Source: Gemmatimonas sp. (GTDB taxonomy: Bacteria; Gemmatimonadota; Gemmatimonadetes; Gemmatimonadales; Gemmatimonadaceae). Taken from it: a stretch of 36,178 nucleotides of DNA. The stretch covers positions 4,272-40,449 of the forward strand of contig JAABRL010000039.1 of the NCBI GenBank assembly GCA_011390935.1, in the 5' to 3' direction. Positions 32,835-36,178 of the stretch are shown piece after piece. The position numbers and the translations under genes were made by a program. The notes under the pieces were generated by a model. That model worked only from the letters and a program-made list of their open reading frames with translations, had not been told where the DNA came from and made no database searches. Numbering within the stretch: position 1 is the stretch's first letter; every line of letters starts with the position of its first letter.

Positions 32835-33332
32835 TCAGTGCGGATCGACGGCCCGGCGAAGGTCGGTGAGCATCTCGCGGACGGTATCGTCCGCGGTCCA
32901 CAGATAGCGAAACACGAACCGTGCAATCGGATTGGCCAGTGTGCACCGCTCGGTGTACGTCACGGTGGTGCCGTCGGCGTCGGGGCGCAGCAGGAACTCA
33001 CGTTCCGGACGACGTGCGACGTCATCATCGACGGCGATGGCTACCAGATGTTCGGGCGGTGCGTCGGTCGTGACCTCGAACGCGAACGAGCCTTCGGCGC
33101 CAAACTCGCGCCACCGCAGCGGTGCCGTGCCGAGCAGCTCAACGGACGAGGTGTGCGTACGCCACGTCGGGTAGTCGGCCGGATTCGCGATGCGGCCCCA
33201 CACGATGTCCGGCGTGGCATGTACACGAACGGTGCGCGACACCGCCTGCTGGCGCGGCAGCATCAGGCCCCCGGCCAGCACGGCGATGAAGGCGGAGCTC
33301 ACCGCGAAGAGCACCAGCAGGACCACGATCAT
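32835..33332 (-). CDS. membrane-anchored SRPBCC-family protein
   Basis: A 165-aa protein with one N-terminal membrane segment (VVLLVLFAVSSAFIAVLAGG). A START/SRPBCC-like domain follows: VSRTVRVHATPDIVWGRIANPADYPTWRTHTSSVELL, FGAEGSFAFEVTTDAPPEHLVAIAV and the closing helix TADDTVREMLTDLRRAV. Such helix-grip folds bind hydrophobic ligands; no ligand is predicted here. The gene lies 17 bp after the stop of the Cache hybrid kinase, so both are probably on one transcript. Confidence 0.78.
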   Translation of the reverse strand: MIVVLLVLFAVSSAFIAVLAGGLMLPRQQAVSRTVRVHATPDIVWGRIANPADYPTWRTHTSSVELLGTAPLRWREFGAEGSFAFEVTTDAPPEHLVAIAVDDDVARRPEREFLLRPDADGTTVTYTERCTLANPIARFVFRYLWTADDTVREMLTDLRRAVDPH

Positions 33333-33349
33333 GTGCGTCGCGCGAAGCC

Positions 33350-35974
33350 TCAGGTCGAACGCGTGAGCGGGACGACCGGTGCATCGAGCACCTCGCGCAC
33401 GCGCCGAACCAGCTGTGCAGGGGTGAAGGGCTTCTGCAGGAACGGTACTTCATCGACCCGGATTCCGCGCAGCAGCACATCGTCATCGGTATATCCGGAC
33501 GCGAAGAGCACGCGCAGCGCGCTTCGCTCCGCGAGGAGCGCTTCGGCCAACTGTCGTCCGTGAATGCCGGGCATGACCACGTCGGACACCAGCAGGTCGA
33601 TGCGGCCTTCGAAGGCCCGCGCCGTGGCGAGCGCCGCTTCTCCATCGGCAGCGGTGAGCACGCGGTACCCGCAACGTTCCAGTGCCGCACTGGCCACCAT
33701 GCGTACCGACTCCTCGTCTTCGGCGAGCAGAATGGTTTCGGAACCGCACGGCCAACTGGCCGGATCGGTCGGTTCGTGCGCGACGATCGCGGCTGGTGAG
33801 CGCACGGCGGGGAAGAAGAGGCGGAATGTGGTCCCAACGCCCGGTTCACTCTCGCAGGTGATGCTGCCGTGCGCCTGCTGCACGACGGCATAGGCCAGCG
33901 CGAGCCCGAGCCCGGTGCCTTTCCCGCGCTCCTTGGTGGTGAAGAACGGCTCGAAGACACGCTCACGCACCACGGCGGTCATACCGATGCCCGTGTCGCG
34001 CACGAGCAGCATGCACCATTCACGGGTGGCAAGGGACCAATCGCCGGCGCGTGCGGCGGTGATGGCGTGCGTCTCGATGGTGAGGGTGCCACCGGCCGGC
34101 ATCGCGTCGCGCGCATTGGCCACGAGATTGAGCAGCACTTGTTCGAGCTGCCCGGCATCGGCCTTGATGGTGCCGAGCGCCGCATCGCGCGACGTGACGA
34201 TGGTGACGTCTTCTCCCACCAGGCGTGCGAACAGCCGTTCGAGATCGGCCACAATCGCGTTGATGTCGAGCACGGTGGGTTGCAGGACCTGCTTGCGGCT
34301 CACCGCCAGAATGTGTCGGGTGAGTTCGGCGCCGCGCTCGGCGAGCGCGCGGATCTCAACCAGGTCGGGACGCACGGCATGACGCGACTCGATCTCCGCA
34401 AGGGCGAGTTCGCTGAAGCCCACGATGCCGGTGAGCAGGTTGTTGAAATCGTGTGCAATGCCGCCAGCGAAGGCACCAACCGCCTCCATCTTCTGCGCCT
34501 GCCGCAGTTGCGACTCACTCGCCGCGAGCGCACGCTCGGCCTCGCGGCGTGCCGTGACATCTAGGCCGATGGAAAGCCAGTTCGCTTCACCGAGTCGACG
34601 CGTGGAGGTGGCAATGATCTCCATCTCGACAATCCGACCGTCGGCGGTCCGATGCCGCCAGGTGCCGGCGTTCTGACGATCTTCCGTGAACGGGAGTCGT
34701 CGCTGACTGAAGCGTTCGTACTCGGATGGGTCGAGCAGCGTGGTGATGGGTTGTCCGATGAGTTGGTCGCGCGTGTAGCCGTAGTGTTCGATCGTGGCTT
34801 CGTTCACGGCCATGATCGCCATCGTGTCGGCGTTCCACGCCCACATGGGCAGCGGATTGGACTCGAAGAGAAAGCGATAGCGTCGTTCGTTGTCGGAGAG
34901 GGCCGTGTTGCGCCGTTCACTGGTTTCGGCGAGACGGTTGAGCGCGTCGCGCAAGACGTCCACCTCCAGCGGTCCTTCCACGTCGGCGCGGTGCCCCGAC
35001 GCGCCGTCGGCAATTTGTTGCGCGTCATTGGCGAGCACGGTCAGCGGCTGCGCGATGCGTCCGCCGATCAGGAGTGCACCGGCCGTGGCCACGAGTAGCG
35101 CAAACACCGACCAGAGCAGGTATTCCTGCCGCTGTGCGATCAGCGGGGCTTCGAACACGGCGACTGGGACGCCCACGTTCACGAGCCACGGCGCGCGGCG
35201 TGCAGCGACCGTGGCGGTGAGGCGGTCGACGCCGTCAGAGCCCGGCACCACATCCATGCGCGGGCGTGTCGGAAAATCGGATCGTTGTCCAGTCACTTGA
35301 AACACATTGCGTCCGATGTACGACGCGGGGGCGGCCGAGCGCGCGACGATGACGCCGCTCGTGTCGAGCACCGTGATGAGCGGCGGTTCACGAAAGGCGG
35401 CGATGCCGATGAAATCGGTGAGCGTGTCGACGCGCACCGGTGAGGCGATCACACCGTACGCGCGTCCGTCTGCGGCACGCAGGGCACGTGCCACGATGAC
35501 GACCCAGGGACGGTCCGCGAGCACGAACGACTGGCGCGGTCCACCGACGACCGTGGAGTTCGACGTCAGCGCGGCGATGAAGTAGTCGCGCTCGCGAAAG
35601 TTGATGGTGTCCCGATCGGGCGTTGGGCGTCCGCTGCCGCGATTGCGTCCGAGCGTGTCGAGCACAAAGAAATTCACCAACCGCTGGTTGGTTGCACCCG
35701 ACGCGATGCTCAGAATCGAGTCGAGCGCGGGACGGTCATCCCAGTGGCTGCGCACCGGATCGGCGAGCGACAGGAACGCGGCGTTGGCGCTTTCGATCCA
35801 GTCATCGGTGCGATTGGCCATGAGCTCGGCCGCTTGCAGGACGCGTTCCTGTGCCGCGTCGCGACTGGCTGCGAGCTGTGATCGCGACTGCATGACGTGC
35901 ACCGCGATGAGCGGCACGGCCACGACGAGCATGAGTGCGGCGAGCCGCACGCGCACGCTGCGAAGCCAGGTCAT
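33350..35974 (-). CDS. membrane hybrid histidine kinase (Cache-HAMP-PAS-HisKA-HATPase-REC)
   Basis: An 874-aa sensor kinase. A first membrane helix (~9-28) and a second (~286-308, LLWSVFALLVATAGALLIGG) flank a periplasmic Cache/PDC-type sensor (~30-280; NFRERDYFIAALTSNSTVVGGP, VIVARALRAADGRAYGVIASPV). HAMP (~305-360) and PAS (~365-480) come next. The phospho-acceptor is His508 (GGIAHDFNNLL), the ATPase shows LLNLVANARDAMPAGG, DTGIGM and GTGLGLALAYAVV, and the C-terminal receiver has Asp798 (LLVSDVVMPG). Cache domains usually bind small molecules such as amino acids or carboxylates. The start at 35974 leads directly into the membrane helix. It is 42 bp downstream of fabI and 17 bp upstream of the SRPBCC gene. 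No cognate response regulator gene is adjacent. Confidence 0.9.
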   Translation of the reverse strand: MTWLRSVRVRLAALMLVVAVPLIAVHVMQSRSQLAASRDAAQERVLQAAELMANRTDDWIESANAAFLSLADPVRSHWDDRPALDSILSIASGATNQRLVNFFVLDTLGRNRGSGRPTPDRDTINFRERDYFIAALTSNSTVVGGPRQSFVLADRPWVVIVARALRAADGRAYGVIASPVRVDTLTDFIGIAAFREPPLITVLDTSGVIVARSAAPASYIGRNVFQVTGQRSDFPTRPRMDVVPGSDGVDRLTATVAARRAPWLVNVGVPVAVFEAPLIAQRQEYLLWSVFALLVATAGALLIGGRIAQPLTVLANDAQQIADGASGHRADVEGPLEVDVLRDALNRLAETSERRNTALSDNERRYRFLFESNPLPMWAWNADTMAIMAVNEATIEHYGYTRDQLIGQPITTLLDPSEYERFSQRRLPFTEDRQNAGTWRHRTADGRIVEMEIIATSTRRLGEANWLSIGLDVTARREAERALAASESQLRQAQKMEAVGAFAGGIAHDFNNLLTGIVGFSELALAEIESRHAVRPDLVEIRALAERGAELTRHILAVSRKQVLQPTVLDINAIVADLERLFARLVGEDVTIVTSRDAALGTIKADAGQLEQVLLNLVANARDAMPAGGTLTIETHAITAARAGDWSLATREWCMLLVRDTGIGMTAVVRERVFEPFFTTKERGKGTGLGLALAYAVVQQAHGSITCESEPGVGTTFRLFFPAVRSPAAIVAHEPTDPASWPCGSETILLAEDEESVRMVASAALERCGYRVLTAADGEAALATARAFEGRIDLLVSDVVMPGIHGRQLAEALLAERSALRVLFASGYTDDDVLLRGIRVDEVPFLQKPFTPAQLVRRVREVLDAPVVPLTRST

Positions 35975-36016
35975 GGACGCGACTCGCAGCGGTGCGTGGT
36001 GAGAAGACGGACGCCG

Positions 36017-36178
36017 TCAGTTGCCAGAAGACGGCGCGACGGCCGGGATATCGACCGCCATGCCCATCGCGTGGTACCCCTTGTCCACATACACAGTCGC
36101 TCCGGTGATGCCGGCGGCGAGCGGACTGGCTAGGAAGGCCGCAGTGTATCCCACATCCATCGCGTCGAGCTCTTCGGG
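36017..36178 (-). CDS. fabI: enoyl-ACP reductase FabI, C-terminal end (partial)
   Basis: The last 53 codons of a gene that runs off the right edge. The sequence [40 protein letters not shown] is the characteristic FabI C-terminus ([13 protein letters not shown]-GYHxMGM), a short-chain-dehydrogenase family enoyl-[acyl carrier protein] reductase that completes each round of fatty-acid elongation with NADH. It precedes the Cache hybrid kinase on the same strand by 42 bp. Confidence 0.85.
   Translation of the reverse strand, partial: PEELDAMDVGYTAAFLASPLAAGITGATVYVDKGYHAMGMAVDIPAVAPSSGN

Overview
The window looks like chromosomal DNA from a high-GC, Gram-negative-type bacterium, most likely a member of Gemmatimonadota (Gemmatimonas-like). 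This is an inference from gene content: secreted beta-propeller and BNR-repeat proteins, lipoproteins with N-terminal lipoboxes, a DUF305 plus LVIVD-repeat pair, M20 and M28 exopeptidases, a D-aminoacylase-like amidohydrolase, Hanks-type Ser/Thr kinases and hybrid histidine kinases. No rRNA, tRNA, CRISPR, phage or transposase gene was recognised. Many genes have no clear Shine-Dalgarno (SD) sequence, so several starts rest on signal peptides or family N-termini.

Layout. 1-3300: end of an unknown gene, a beta-propeller lipoprotein, a DUF2239 gene behind a good sigma70-type promoter, a lipoprotein, then two tandem copies of a ~164-bp imperfect palindrome. 3306-8000 (minus): a large BNR/sortilin-like secreted protein and a thioredoxin-CcdA membrane fusion. 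8073-9659: a lipoprotein amidohydrolase. 9772-13215 (minus): class I fumarase, ferritin and an ACS-family MFS transporter, with ferritin and transporter overlapping by ATGA and a strong hairpin between fumarase and ferritin. 13341-14151: a Leu-rich 29-codon leader with mutually exclusive hairpins, ahead of a 58-aa ORF and a SnoaL-like protein. 14173-20000: M28 peptidase, Ser/Thr kinase, YfcC/DcuC-type carrier and M20 amidohydrolase, which suggests peptide and amino-acid scavenging. 20153-24508: a 26-aa ORF, DUF808 protein, small HExxH membrane protein, DUF305 lipoprotein and LVIVD lipoprotein. 24593-28613: a divergent Ser/Thr kinase and hybrid histidine kinase. 28674-31449 (minus): SPFH protein, ribbon-helix-helix protein and alpha/beta hydrolase in one apparent operon with palindromes at the promoter. 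31531-32787: an MFS transporter. 32835-36178 (minus): end of fabI, a Cache-PAS hybrid kinase and an SRPBCC protein.

The features least explained by ordinary annotation are regulatory or structural. They are the attenuator-like leader at 13341-13490 in front of non-biosynthetic genes, the two palindromic repeat copies at 2944-3279 whose differences largely preserve pairing, and the hairpin before ferritin whose arms equal a perfect SD and its complement. No multi-gene defence or mobile system is visible. All structural claims come from reading the sequence by eye, without folding or database searches.
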